Shown piece by piece: positions 10,406 through 19,922 of a DNA stretch of 34,459 bases. Source of the DNA: an uncultured Bacteroidota bacterium (GTDB lineage: Bacteria; Bacteroidota; Bacteroidia; Flavobacteriales; TMED113); the NCBI GenBank assembly GCA_902533035.1, contig CACAKI010000007.1, forward strand, positions 1-34,459, read 5' to 3'. The notes under the pieces were generated by a model, which saw only the letters and a program-made list of their open reading frames with translations, made no database searches and was not told where the DNA came from. The position numbers and the translations under genes are program-made. Every line of letters starts with the position of its first letter. Within the stretch, counting starts at the first letter, position 1.

Positions 10406-10849
10406 CTATTCTTTAAAAGATTTTAAAAAAAATGTTGTTTTCTCAATGATATCATTTTTTATCTCTTCCACCAAATTAGATGATAAGCCATTTTTAGAAA
10501 AACAATTGTTTATATCTTCTTTCTTATTATTGTAAGAAATCTTAAATTCTTTCATTGATCTAATAGGGTCATTTTTAATAGAATCTATTTGAAATTTATC
10601 AAATCTTTTTTCAAAATCAGAGTTTATATTTAAAACAAAACATTCACATTTTATATTTTTAATACCACCATCATCATTACAATACAATTGATTCATCGTG
10701 TCAAAAATATTTTTATTTGATAAATACCAAAAACCTAAAAATATAATCAAAAGTGTAAAAGTAATTAAGACTATTTTAAATAAAAGTTTAGTAACAAATC
10801 TTATTATAAACCAAATACACACACAAAATATTATTACTAAAAAAAACAT
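10406..10849 (-). CDS. Hypothetical small membrane-anchored protein
   Basis: Intact ORF with two N-terminal TM-like segments; no family recognised. Confidence 0.65.
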   Translation of the reverse strand: MFFLVIIFCVCIWFIIRFVTKLLFKIVLITFTLLIIFLGFWYLSNKNIFDTMNQLYCNDDGGIKNIKCECFVLNINSDFEKRFDKFQIDSIKNDPIRSMKEFKISYNNKKEDINNCFSKNGLSSNLVEEIKNDIIEKTTFFLKSFKE

Positions 10850-12348
10850 GATATATATCCATAATTATATTTTTTTTTCTTAAAAATTGTAAAATTTTAA
10901 ACATAGCAAACGTATCCATCTTACAATACTCTAATAAATCACCTCTAATTCTTTCCACTTCTTTAGGGGGTTTTTTATTCAAATTTAAGAATTCTAAACT
11001 AGCAACATCTCCTTTACTAATAGATAAATCTTTATAAGTCAAATTTGGCACTAATGCAGGTAAAACTTTTTTAATAGAATAACTACCTTCCATTTGAGGA
11101 ATATAATACCATTTTTCTTTAAAGGGCAACATTAAATCCTTCATTCTATTAATAATTTTTGTTAGATCATTTTCATAATAAGGAAAAGATTTGATTAAAT
11201 CTTGTAACTTTCCTCTTTCAAATCCAATATTATAGACCAGAATATCACCTTCTGTTTTTTAAATTTTTAATCAAAGATTTCACAAATGGCTCTCGAGGAT
11301 CTTTATTTGAGTCCGCTAAAAACTCATAGTGCTTTACTATTTGTCCATTTATTTCTTGATGTAATGAATATTGAAAAGGAATATGTTGAAAAGGTTTCAC
11401 TCCATCAAACTTTGGAATAGCTGAACCAAATGTTTCAAAATCTAAATGAAAAACATTATTACTAAGATTTTCTAAAAACTCTCTGATTTTTTGTTTATGA
11501 AAAAGTTCTGTTTGATTGATTTCACAATCTACTTGTATTCTTTGATTTGAGGATAATTTAGTTTCCAAAGGAACATCCTTGACATAAAGATATCCAGCAT
11601 TATACAGATTCCATTTAGTTTCAGCTTTTAATCTTGAAATATTTAAAACTGAATACTCAGGAACATGCTTCCAACAATAACTTTTAAAATCACATTCATA
11701 AGGTTTATTACAATGTTTTCCAATTTCCATACTTGGAATATTATCTTCTAAAAGAAGGGCTTTAAAATCATTTAATTTAAGTGGTATAAAGTCGGATTTT
11801 TCTTGAATTTTTTTTAACACCGATACTATTTTAAATAATTTATTAATTTCTAAATCACCACTCTTTACGTAACTGTTATCTATATGAACTACTGACGCAC
11901 CACTTACTTTTAAACCACACTTTCTTAATACAAAATATTGCAATGCAACATCATTAATATATGTTTCTGAAATATGAGTTGAGCTTTTTACTTCGTAAAT
12001 GTGCCATTCATTTTCTTTTTTGACTAATATATCCACAAAACATCTCACATGTTCATATTCAAAAGCTGCTTCATAAATTATTTCAATTCCATTTTGCATT
12101 AAACTTTTAGTATAATCAATAGATTCAGATATTTTACTATAATCTTCAGGAGAAGAATCGACTCCACCAGGAAATAAATCTTGAGCTAATAATCCAACTT
12201 GAGTTCCCACTTCAAAAATATTTTTTTTATTTAATGTTATTTCATCAGCTAATTGTGAATGAAATTTTTTAAGATACAAAGCTTTTTCACATTGTAAACC
12301 AGTTATAAAATTAGATTTTGAGATGTGTTTTATAGACATAAATAACAA
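10788..12348 (-). pseudogene. DUF2779 domain protein, interrupted by frameshift near 11255..11260
   Basis: N-terminal part 11245..12348 (FITGLQCEKALYLKK...YEVKSSTHI...NVFHLDFETFGSAIPKFDGVKPFQHIPFQYSLH) and C-terminal part (EGDILVYNIGFERGKLQDL...GSYSIKKVLPALVPNLTYKDL...YCKMDTFAMFKIL) lie in different frames. Removing one A from the coding-strand A6 joins them. Confidence 0.8.
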
Positions 12349-12493
12349 TTAAAAAAATATTTTTTTTATTAGTATGTATAATATAATTATTAAATTAATA
12401 ATGAATATTATTACATTTTGAATGAAAAAAAGAATTTTTGCATTATTAATTTTATCAAACTATAACGTTTTTCTAAAAAGTGTGATTTCAAAT

Positions 12494-13738
12494 ATGTTAA
12501 GAAAAAAAACATTATTTAATTTTTTTATTTTTTTTCTTACATGTTTTTTTTCTCAAGCTCAAGAAAGAAATTTAAAAGGTGTCTCTAAAATGAGACTAAA
12601 GGCTATAATCAATGAAATAGATCATAAAAACGATAGTCTTTTAAAAAAAATAGAAGAATATAAGTCTTTAAATAAAGAACTAAGAGATAGCATCAATAAT
12701 TTAACCAAAACTGATTCTTTAAGTTTAATTTTTATGGGTGATATTATGGGGCATGATGGACAAATAAAATCTGCTTTTAATGAAAAAACAAATAAATATA
12801 ATTATGAACCTGTTTTTGCAGAAGTAAAAAATTTAATTTCAAATGTAGATTTTGCAATTGCTAATCTGGAAGTAACATTAGCAGGCCCGCCTTATAAGGG
12901 ATATCCTAAATTTTCATCTCCAAAAGAACTGGTAATTGCATGTAAAAATAATGGAATTGATGTTTTGGTAACATCTAACAACCACACATGTGACAGAGGA
13001 AAAAAAGGGGTAATAAGAACATTAGACATTTTGGATTCTTTAAACATAAAACACACAGGTAGTTTTAGAAATTCTAATGAATTCAAAACAAACAATTTAC
13101 TTGTTTTAGAAAAAAATAATATTAAAATTGGACTATTAAATTACACTTTTAGCACGAATGGAATGCCAATCCCCTACCCTACAATAGTAAATAAAATTGA
13201 CACAACCTCTATGCTAAAAGATATACAAAAAAGTAAAAAACAAGATATTGACAAACTTATTGTATTTATTCACTGGGGACCTGAATACAAATCACATCCA
13301 TCTAATAGTCAAAAAAAAATTGCTAATTTTTTATTTCGAAATGGAGTTGATATAATAATAGGAGCTCATCCTCATGTATTACAAAAAATGGAATATTTTG
13401 AAAATTGTGGTTCGGAAAATGGTCAACTAATCGCATATTCTTTGGGAAATTACGTATCAAATCAAAGAACAAGAAAAAGAGACGGGGGAGCAATGATTGA
13501 AATACTACTTACTAAAAATCAAGAAAAAACTAAAATTTCAGATTTTGGCTATCATTTAACTTGGGTTCAGAAACCTATTATTAACGGGAAAGAAGTTTTT
13601 AAAATTCTTCCGTGTAAAGAATATGAAAAAAATAACTTTAATGGATTAAGTTTAAAAGAAAAAAATGCCATGAAATTATTTATAGAAGACTCTAGAAAAT
13701 TATTCCAAAAAGAAAACCAAAAGGTAACAGAAAAATAA
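12494..13738 (+). CDS. CapA family (PGA_cap-type metallophosphatase-like) secreted protein
   Basis: LIFMGDIMGHDGQ, FAIANLEVTLAGPPYKGYPKFSSP, VLVTSNNHTCDRGKKG, FIHWGPEY, IIIGAHPHVLQKME, YSLGNYVSNQ. ATG 12494 gives a proper signal peptide. Confidence 0.9.
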   Translation: MLRKKTLFNFFIFFLTCFFSQAQERNLKGVSKMRLKAIINEIDHKNDSLLKKIEEYKSLNKELRDSINNLTKTDSLSLIFMGDIMGHDGQIKSAFNEKTNKYNYEPVFAEVKNLISNVDFAIANLEVTLAGPPYKGYPKFSSPKELVIACKNNGIDVLVTSNNHTCDRGKKGVIRTLDILDSLNIKHTGSFRNSNEFKTNNLLVLEKNNIKIGLLNYTFSTNGMPIPYPTIVNKIDTTSMLKDIQKSKKQDIDKLIVFIHWGPEYKSHPSNSQKKIANFLFRNGVDIIIGAHPHVLQKMEYFENCGSENGQLIAYSLGNYVSNQRTRKRDGGAMIEILLTKNQEKTKISDFGYHLTWVQKPIINGKEVFKILPCKEYEKNNFNGLSLKEKNAMKLFIEDSRKLFQKENQKVTEK

Positions 13739-13740
13739 TT

Positions 13741-13869
13741 TTATTTTTTTGTCTTTTTTGCATTTGATTTTATCTTATCTTCTTCAGCATCCTTATTTTT
13801 TTTTATTCTTCTTTGTAATTCTTCTAAAGAGATACCTAGTTTGTTTGCCAATTTTTCAAGATTATCCAT
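13741..13869 (-). CDS. Small 42-aa charged hypothetical protein
   Basis: Hand-translated: MDNLEKLANKLGISLEELQRRIKKNKDAEEDKIKSNAKKTKK; purine-rich upstream sequence. Below the ORF-track length cutoff. Confidence 0.5.
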   Translation of the reverse strand: MDNLEKLANKLGISLEELQRRIKKNKDAEEDKIKSNAKKTKK

Positions 13870-13910
13870 ATTTCTTTATTTAGACCAATAAAAGTACAAA
13901 AAATAAAAAG

Positions 13911-13984
13911 TCGGAGCAAGAGGATTTGAACCTCCGATCTCACGCCCCCCAGACGTGCGCTTTACCGGACTAAGCTATACCCCG
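13911..13984 (-). tRNA. tRNA-Pro(GGG)
   Basis: CGGGGTATAGCTTAGTCCGGTAAAGCGCACGTCTGGGGGGCGTGAGATCGGAGGTTCAAATCCTCTTGCTCCGA: cloverleaf with loop CTGGGGG (anticodon GGG), T-loop GGTTCAAATCC, C1-G72; CCA not encoded. Confidence 0.95.
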
Positions 13985-13988
13985 AAAA

Positions 13989-14957
13989 TTAAGGAATTAC
14001 CTGAAAATAAATAGATTTTCCTGAAGCAAACACCCCTGCTCCATTTTCAATATTTGTAAAAATAGGAACTGGCTCTGTAGCAATATCACTAAAAAACCTA
14101 TTGTCATTTGCCTCCATAGAATTATAATAGTTAAACGCTTCTTCGCTAAAAGAAGTTAATTGAAGAAAAATACTATCACTCATTTCTGAATCTATTTTAT
14201 ATTCAAAATCAAAAGAAATTTCTTTTTGTGTGCCATTAAATAAATCATCACTAAAAAAAACTCGTCTTCCACTAAAACTATAACCATCCCATGGAATACC
14301 TTGAGAAAATGAAGGATCATTAGAGTATAAAACTAATGGATATTCTTTGCTAATATTTTCTTCCTCACCATCTTCATTAAAATGTGAACCTGAAGTATGA
14401 ACGAACAACCTAATTCTATAATAGTTATTTATATTTGGATCATCAAAAAAACTCAAATTAAGTGTTGAAGCATAAACTTCACTAAGGTCTGAATTATCAA
14501 GAATCTCTAGCTCAGTTAATTCTATTTCTTCAGGAACAGTAGTTTCAGCTGAAACAGATTCAAAATTTGGATGATTAACTTCAATAGAATATGTTTTTCC
14601 AACTTGAGGAAGAGTGTTAAATTTATAGTAATAAATTGGAGCACTTTGCTCGGCACCCCACCAATAACCAGATTGTTCCATTATATAAAGAGTATCTACA
14701 TTATTAAAATCAATATTCATTTCACCAAGAGGCTCATCATCTTCATACAAAAAAACATTAGCGTCTGAAATCGAATTAACTTCTCCTTGTTGAAACGCTC
14801 CAACAGAATTGGAAACATGAAGAGAAATAATAGAATCTGTATCTAAAATACCATTAACAACCAAAAAAGGAGTATGACCCGGAATTTCCAATTCTACAAC
14901 CTGTTCTTGACAACTAAAAATTAAAATAGAGCACAAAAAAATTAAAGTTTTTTTCAT
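13989..14957 (-). CDS. DUF4249 domain-containing lipoprotein
   Basis: Lipobox SILIFSCQE; VVELEIPGHTPFLVVNGILDTDSIISLHVSNSVGAFQ...ISDANVFLYEDD typical of DUF4249; directly downstream of a TBDT. Confidence 0.88.
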   Translation of the reverse strand: MKKTLIFLCSILIFSCQEQVVELEIPGHTPFLVVNGILDTDSIISLHVSNSVGAFQQGEVNSISDANVFLYEDDEPLGEMNIDFNNVDTLYIMEQSGYWWGAEQSAPIYYYKFNTLPQVGKTYSIEVNHPNFESVSAETTVPEEIELTELEILDNSDLSEVYASTLNLSFFDDPNINNYYRIRLFVHTSGSHFNEDGEEENISKEYPLVLYSNDPSFSQGIPWDGYSFSGRRVFFSDDLFNGTQKEISFDFEYKIDSEMSDSIFLQLTSFSEEAFNYYNSMEANDNRFFSDIATEPVPIFTNIENGAGVFASGKSIYFQVIP

Positions 14958-14959
14958 AA

Positions 14960-17281
14960 TTAAAATTTAATACTATATGTAATTGTTGGGATGACTGGAA
15001 ATAAAGAAACTTGTCTTGCAACATTTTCATTATTATCATTTTGAGCTAAATAAACAAAAAACGGATTTTGTCTATTATATAAATTATAAACTGACAGATT
15101 CCATGTTCTTTGATATCTTTTTTTCTTTTTATGAAAATTAATCCCCAAATCAAATCTATGATATGGATTCATACGACTAGAATTCCTTTCCCCATAATAT
15201 GCAATTGTTTGTATATAATCCCCTGCTGGGCCTCCCTCAAAAGACCAATAAGTAGCTTGAGGAAAAGTAATAGCATTTCCCGTTCCGTATACCCAAGTAG
15301 CCCCTATATCAACTTTATCACTAAAAGCATGAGATAAAACTAAAGAAATATCATGTCTCCTATCATATTTATAAGAATACCATTCACCAAAATTAATATT
15401 ATCAAACCTTCTATCAGACCAGGACAATGTATAACCTATCCAACCAGTTGTGTTTCCATTATTTTTTTGAAGAAAAAGTTCTAAACCATAAGACCTACCC
15501 TCTCCGCCTGTTTCTATAGAAGACTCCCATCCAGTAGCATCAAAAAATGAAGACCCTTCTTTATAAGAGATTAAATTATTCATAGTCTTATAATAACCCT
15601 CTAGACTGGCTTCTAATTTTCCATCAAAAAAATTAGTATTTATAGACATAGCTATTTGTCTCGATTGTTGTGGAGGAACACTATCTGTTGCGGGAACCCA
15701 AATATCAGTAGGAAGACCAACTGAAGAATTAGTTAATAAGTGTAAATTTTGTTGCATTTCTGCATAAGAACACTTAACGGACCATTTATCATCTAACATA
15801 TACCTTCCTGAAAAACGAGGTTGTAATTTAAAATAATTATTATCTCTAATTGAAAAAAGACCTAAATGAACTCCAAAATTAGCTTTTAATCTTTCAGAAA
15901 ATTTAATTTCATCTTCAACATACCAAAAAGCATCATGAGCAACTAAATCTTCAGAAAAATAAAAAGTAGTATCTATATCAATATCAGAAACACCATTTGG
16001 ATACTCAAAATCTAAATTAAGTTGACCGGGAAAAAAATCATGATAAGTATAAGAAGAACCAAATTTTATCGCGTGATTTGGATTAGGAGAAAACTCAAAG
16101 TCTATTCTAGAACCAAAATCTCTTAAACCAGAAATATACCCGAATTCTAAATTATAATCACCGGAATTAAAACCCTGATCTATATCAAATGCATAACGAC
16201 TATAAGTCAATGTAGTATTACTAAATAATTTATCAGAAAATAAATGATTCCATCTCAATGTAGCTGTTTTATTTCCCCAACCTAAACCAAAATTAAATTC
16301 ATCTTCATTATCCAAAAAATTCAAACCAAATATATCATCTCCAAAATAACCACTTAAATATAATCTATCTGTATTAGAGATTTTATAATTTAATTTTGCA
16401 TTTAAATCATAAAAATAATAACCACCATTAACACCAGAATCAGCAGGGTTAAGTGAGTTTAACAATAAATCCGCATATGTTCTTCTAGCTGAAACAATAA
16501 ATGAAACTTTATCTTTAATTATAGGCCCTTCAATAGCTAATTTAGAAGATATCAAACCTAAACTACCCTCTCCTTTTAATTCTTTCATATTTCCTTCCTT
16601 CATATCAATCTCTAAAACAGAAGATAATCTTCCCCCAAATCTAGCAGGAAAGCCCCCCTTAGTAAGTTTTACATTTTTAATGGCATCAGCGTTAAAAACT
16701 GAAAAAAAACCAAATAAATGAGATGAATTATAAACAGGCACTCCGTCTAAAAGAATTAAATTCTGATCTGGACCGCCACCTCGCACATAAAACCCAGAAG
16801 TTCCCTCATTTCCTGATTGAACACCAGGTAAAAGCTGAATAGATTTTAAAACATCTACTTCACCTAACAGCATTGGAATAGATTTAATTTGCTTTACTGG
16901 AACAGAGATTACAGATGTTTGTGTGGTTTTAATATTTGAAACTTTACTCTCTAAAGTAACTTCATCTATAAGTTGGGAAGAAAAAATAAGTTCAATATTT
17001 AATTTTTTATTTTTTATTAGGTTAATATTTTTAGTAAAATCTTCATATCCAATAAATGAAAAAGTGATATCGACTTCACCTTTAGGAAGCGAAAGAGTAA
17101 AAAAACCAAAACTATTAGTTGTAGTACCAACTCCTAAATCATTCGAAAAAACATTTACTCCTATTAAAGTTTCTCCACTTGCTGAATCCTCTACAAAACC
17201 ACTAATGGTAAAATATTCTTGAGAAAATGCAACGGAAGAAATAAAAAGTGCCAAAGCACAAAAAATTATTTTTTTGTTCAT
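14960..17281 (-). CDS. TonB-dependent receptor with carboxypeptidase-regulatory-like N-terminal domain
   Basis: ISGFVEDSASGETLIGVNVFSNDLGVGTTTNSFGFFTLSLP; plug GVQSGNEGTSGFYVRGGGPDQNLILLDGVPVYNSSHLFGFFSVFNADAIKNVKLTKGGFPARFGGRLSSVLEI; beta-barrel. ATG 17281 preferred. Confidence 0.95.
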   Translation of the reverse strand: MNKKIIFCALALFISSVAFSQEYFTISGFVEDSASGETLIGVNVFSNDLGVGTTTNSFGFFTLSLPKGEVDITFSFIGYEDFTKNINLIKNKKLNIELIFSSQLIDEVTLESKVSNIKTTQTSVISVPVKQIKSIPMLLGEVDVLKSIQLLPGVQSGNEGTSGFYVRGGGPDQNLILLDGVPVYNSSHLFGFFSVFNADAIKNVKLTKGGFPARFGGRLSSVLEIDMKEGNMKELKGEGSLGLISSKLAIEGPIIKDKVSFIVSARRTYADLLLNSLNPADSGVNGGYYFYDLNAKLNYKISNTDRLYLSGYFGDDIFGLNFLDNEDEFNFGLGWGNKTATLRWNHLFSDKLFSNTTLTYSRYAFDIDQGFNSGDYNLEFGYISGLRDFGSRIDFEFSPNPNHAIKFGSSYTYHDFFPGQLNLDFEYPNGVSDIDIDTTFYFSEDLVAHDAFWYVEDEIKFSERLKANFGVHLGLFSIRDNNYFKLQPRFSGRYMLDDKWSVKCSYAEMQQNLHLLTNSSVGLPTDIWVPATDSVPPQQSRQIAMSINTNFFDGKLEASLEGYYKTMNNLISYKEGSSFFDATGWESSIETGGEGRSYGLELFLQKNNGNTTGWIGYTLSWSDRRFDNINFGEWYSYKYDRRHDISLVLSHAFSDKVDIGATWVYGTGNAITFPQATYWSFEGGPAGDYIQTIAYYGERNSSRMNPYHRFDLGINFHKKKKRYQRTWNLSVYNLYNRQNPFFVYLAQNDNNENVARQVSLFPVIPTITYSIKF

Positions 17282-17282
17282 T

Positions 17283-17621
17283 TTATTTAACACCATATAA
17301 ATCCATTTCTAAAAGAAGATTTTGATAATTATCACAAATCTTTAATTCAATATCATCTCCTTCAAAAACAATACATTTTTGATCAATCGTATTCATAATC
17401 TTCTCAAGTTTATTTTTTGTTTTTAAATACGTGTGAGAATCTAAATTAGATTCATTTTTATTTAACGTATTAAGTTCTGAAACTACTAAATAAAAAGAAT
17501 TAACACAATCACAATGAGTTAAAACTTCATCAATGACTATATCTTCAGCTTTTTTTTCTTTTGCACATGAATTGAATAGTAAACAGAATATAAAAAAAAA
17601 TGATATTTGTTTCATAGTCAT
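17283..17621 (-). CDS. Small lipoprotein
   Basis: Lipobox LLFNSCAK; 112 aa; TAATG coupling with upstream ORF. Confidence 0.75.
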   Translation of the reverse strand: MTMKQISFFFIFCLLFNSCAKEKKAEDIVIDEVLTHCDCVNSFYLVVSELNTLNKNESNLDSHTYLKTKNKLEKIMNTIDQKCIVFEGDDIELKICDNYQNLLLEMDLYGVK

Positions 17622-17986
17622 TAATTAGGTTGAACAGAAGAATGATGAGAAATTATTAAATTATTTTTAATTACAAACGTATATCTTGCTTTAACTGTTT
17701 TTTTTATTCCTGATTCTAAATAATAGAATTCGTACAAACCACTGGAAATTTGAAATTTTCCAGAATCATCTTTTTGAGTATAATTATCGATAATTTGACA
17801 TTCAATACCTTCTTTATTAAGAAAGCTTATCATGTACTCAATCACACCATCGTGACCTAAAAAAAGATTTTGAAAAGTTGCCAATAATACTGCATTTTTA
17901 GAGTATAATTGAGTTTGCTTTTTAGGATTTCTTTCCGAAACTGTTTTAGCCCACAAGGAAACTATTTTAGGAATAGATTTAAACAT
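17621..17986 (-). CDS. NTF2/SnoaL-like (CaMKII association domain-like) protein
   Basis: IPKIVSLWAKTVSERNPKKQTQLYSKNAVLLATF...GHDGVIEYMISFL...VKARYTFVIKNNLIISHHSSVQP. Confidence 0.8.
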   Translation of the reverse strand: MFKSIPKIVSLWAKTVSERNPKKQTQLYSKNAVLLATFQNLFLGHDGVIEYMISFLNKEGIECQIIDNYTQKDDSGKFQISSGLYEFYYLESGIKKTVKARYTFVIKNNLIISHHSSVQPN

Positions 17987-17995
17987 ATTTAAAAA

Positions 17996-18151
17996 TTACA
18001 TTTCAGAACAGCAACAATCCTCTGTTCCTAATTGGCCACAACAATGACTATCACAAATTTCACAAACATCATTATTATCTCCTTCTTCTTTTTCACAAGA
18101 AAAGAAAAAAGGAGAGAAAAACAACAAACTACAAAAGAAGATTTTTTTCAT
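17996..18151 (-). CDS. Small cysteine-rich lipoprotein (51 aa)
   Basis: Hand-translated: MKKIFFCSLLFFSPFFFSCEKEEGDNNDVCEICDSHCCGQLGTEDCCCSEM; lipobox FFFSC; seven Cys after the lipidated Cys; 9 nt upstream of the NTF2-like gene. Absent from the ORF track. Confidence 0.72.
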   Translation of the reverse strand: MKKIFFCSLLFFSPFFFSCEKEEGDNNDVCEICDSHCCGQLGTEDCCCSEM

Positions 18152-18233
18152 TTTAAATAAATTTTTCAGTGTTTACAATTAATAATGCTATTGTTTTACA
18201 AAAATAGTTATTTTTAAAATCTAAAAAACTAAT

Positions 18234-19007
18234 TTGAAAACAAGATTTCTATTAATTTCATTTTTTTTCTTTTTCTCTTGTGAAAACGAAAATCAACTTA
18301 GGTCATTTTTTAAAGAAATAAGAGCTTTTGTGAAAAACACAAAGGCTTTACCTAAAGGAGATTACACAGTTGATTATGTAAATAAAAAATCAATTATAGG
18401 AATTGACATCTCTCATCATCAAAAAGAAATAGATTGGACAAAAATAAAAAAGTGGAGAGAACACAACATACAATTTATATATATCAAAGCAACAGAGGGA
18501 TCAAAAGGGAAAGGATCAAAAGACCCCAAATATCAAAAAAACATTGAAGAGGCAAAAAAACATGGATTCTTAGTAGGAAGCTATCATTATTTCAGAACAA
18601 CAAGTAGCGCAGAAGATCAATTTAAAAATTTCATCAATATAACTAAAGATTATAAACAAGATTTAATTCCAATGGTTGATCTAGAACAAAATGACAATTT
18701 TACAAAAAAAAAATATAGAGAAGAATTAACAAAATTTCTAATATTATTAGAAAATCACTTTAATCAGAAACCAATATTATATTCTGTTACTAATTTTTAC
18801 AACCAATACTTAGCTAATTATTTCTTAGATTATAAAATATTTCTTGGCTTTTATAATTTAGAGTATAAAAAAATTTCTTTAAAGGATAGAAAAAATTGGA
18901 CTATATGGCAGTTTTCTCAACAGGGGAAAATTGAAGGAATAACAACAAGTGTAGACATAAATGTTTTAAACAATGATGTCTCAATAAATGACATCTCATT
19001 AAAATAA
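18234..19007 (+). CDS. GH25 family lysozyme, lipoprotein (TTG start)
   Basis: SIIGIDISHHQKEIDWTKIKKWREHNIQFIYIKATEGSKGKDP...GSYHYFRTTSSAEDQFKNF...MVDLEQND...WTIWQFSQQGKIEGI...VDINVLN; lipobox FFFSCEN. Confidence 0.93.
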   Translation: MKTRFLLISFFFFFSCENENQLRSFFKEIRAFVKNTKALPKGDYTVDYVNKKSIIGIDISHHQKEIDWTKIKKWREHNIQFIYIKATEGSKGKGSKDPKYQKNIEEAKKHGFLVGSYHYFRTTSSAEDQFKNFINITKDYKQDLIPMVDLEQNDNFTKKKYREELTKFLILLENHFNQKPILYSVTNFYNQYLANYFLDYKIFLGFYNLEYKKISLKDRKNWTIWQFSQQGKIEGITTSVDINVLNNDVSINDISLK

Positions 19008-19014
19008 AATAAAA

Positions 19015-19920
19015 ATGAAAAAATTTAACAGAAGGTTTTTTTTAAAATCACTTATTAATATAAGTTTATTCTCATTAATACCATTTAAATTAAAAGCATT
19101 TAGCCTATTAGAAGAAAATTGCGAAACAACTTCTGATATACAAGGGCCTTTTTATATAGAAAATCCACCCAATATATCTATATTAACGCCACCTGAAATT
19201 ACATCAAATTTTTTATTTATCACCGGCACTGTATATGCCAAAGATTGTAAAACCCCTATTCCAAATGCACTGGTAGATATTTGGCATGCAAATAAAGGAA
19301 TATATGATGAAAAAAGTAATACTTATTTAAACTCCGACTATAAAAATGATTTTTATAGAGGAAAAGTATTCACAGATTCAAATGGTAATTATGCTTTCCA
19401 GACAATATTACCTGGAAAATATTTAAACGGAATAATTTATAGACCCAGTCACATTCACTACAAATCATCCTATTTAAATCAAAATGAAATAACTACTCAA
19501 TTATATTTTGAAGGTGATACAAGTATAGAAACGGATCCTTGGGCATCAGATCCAATAGCAATAAATCGAATAGTGCCACTAGAAGAAGATGCTGAAAATA
19601 ATCTACATGCAATTTTTGATATTTTTCTTGATGTAAATCCAGAAGAAATTGAAAATACCGATTTGAAAGAAAATAAAATAATAGAAAGTATTTATCCAAA
19701 TCCTATAAATTCAAATACTATAATCCATCTAAATAATACAAATATAACAATTGATATATGTGATATAAACGGAAAAATAATCTGTAAAAAAGAAAATGTT
19801 GAAAACAATATTAAAATCACAAATCTTTTTAAAAATAGACTACCAAAAGGAATCTATGTACTTAGGGCTTTTAAAAACAATAAAGCAATTGACGCTAAAA
19901 GATTTATTATAACTAAATAA
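19015..19920 (+). CDS. Intradiol ring-cleavage dioxygenase-like protein with Tat-like signal and T9SS type A CTD
   Basis: NRRFFLKSLI (twin-Arg motif); DIQGPFYIENPPN, PIPNALVDIWHANKGIYDE, GKVFTDSNGNYAFQTILPGKY, RPSHIHYK (Tyr/His ligand region); C-terminal SIYPNPINSNTIIHL...YVLRAFKNNKAIDAKRFIITK. Confidence 0.9.
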   Translation: MKKFNRRFFLKSLINISLFSLIPFKLKAFSLLEENCETTSDIQGPFYIENPPNISILTPPEITSNFLFITGTVYAKDCKTPIPNALVDIWHANKGIYDEKSNTYLNSDYKNDFYRGKVFTDSNGNYAFQTILPGKYLNGIIYRPSHIHYKSSYLNQNEITTQLYFEGDTSIETDPWASDPIAINRIVPLEEDAENNLHAIFDIFLDVNPEEIENTDLKENKIIESIYPNPINSNTIIHLNNTNITIDICDINGKIICKKENVENNIKITNLFKNRLPKGIYVLRAFKNNKAIDAKRFIITK

Positions 19921-19922
19921 TA

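Noticed and set aside
11255-11261. A AAA AAC heptamer as a programmed -1 ribosomal frameshift site in the DUF2779 gene
   Set aside because: The heptamer matches a classic slippery sequence, but a -1 shift enters the wrong frame (QKVIFWSI...). A +1 shift or one-A deletion is needed to reach the homologous frame.
13741-14957. Possible integrative element at the tRNA-Pro gene
   Set aside because: No integrase, no direct repeat of the tRNA 3' end and no mobility genes seen nearby; flanking genes look chromosomal.
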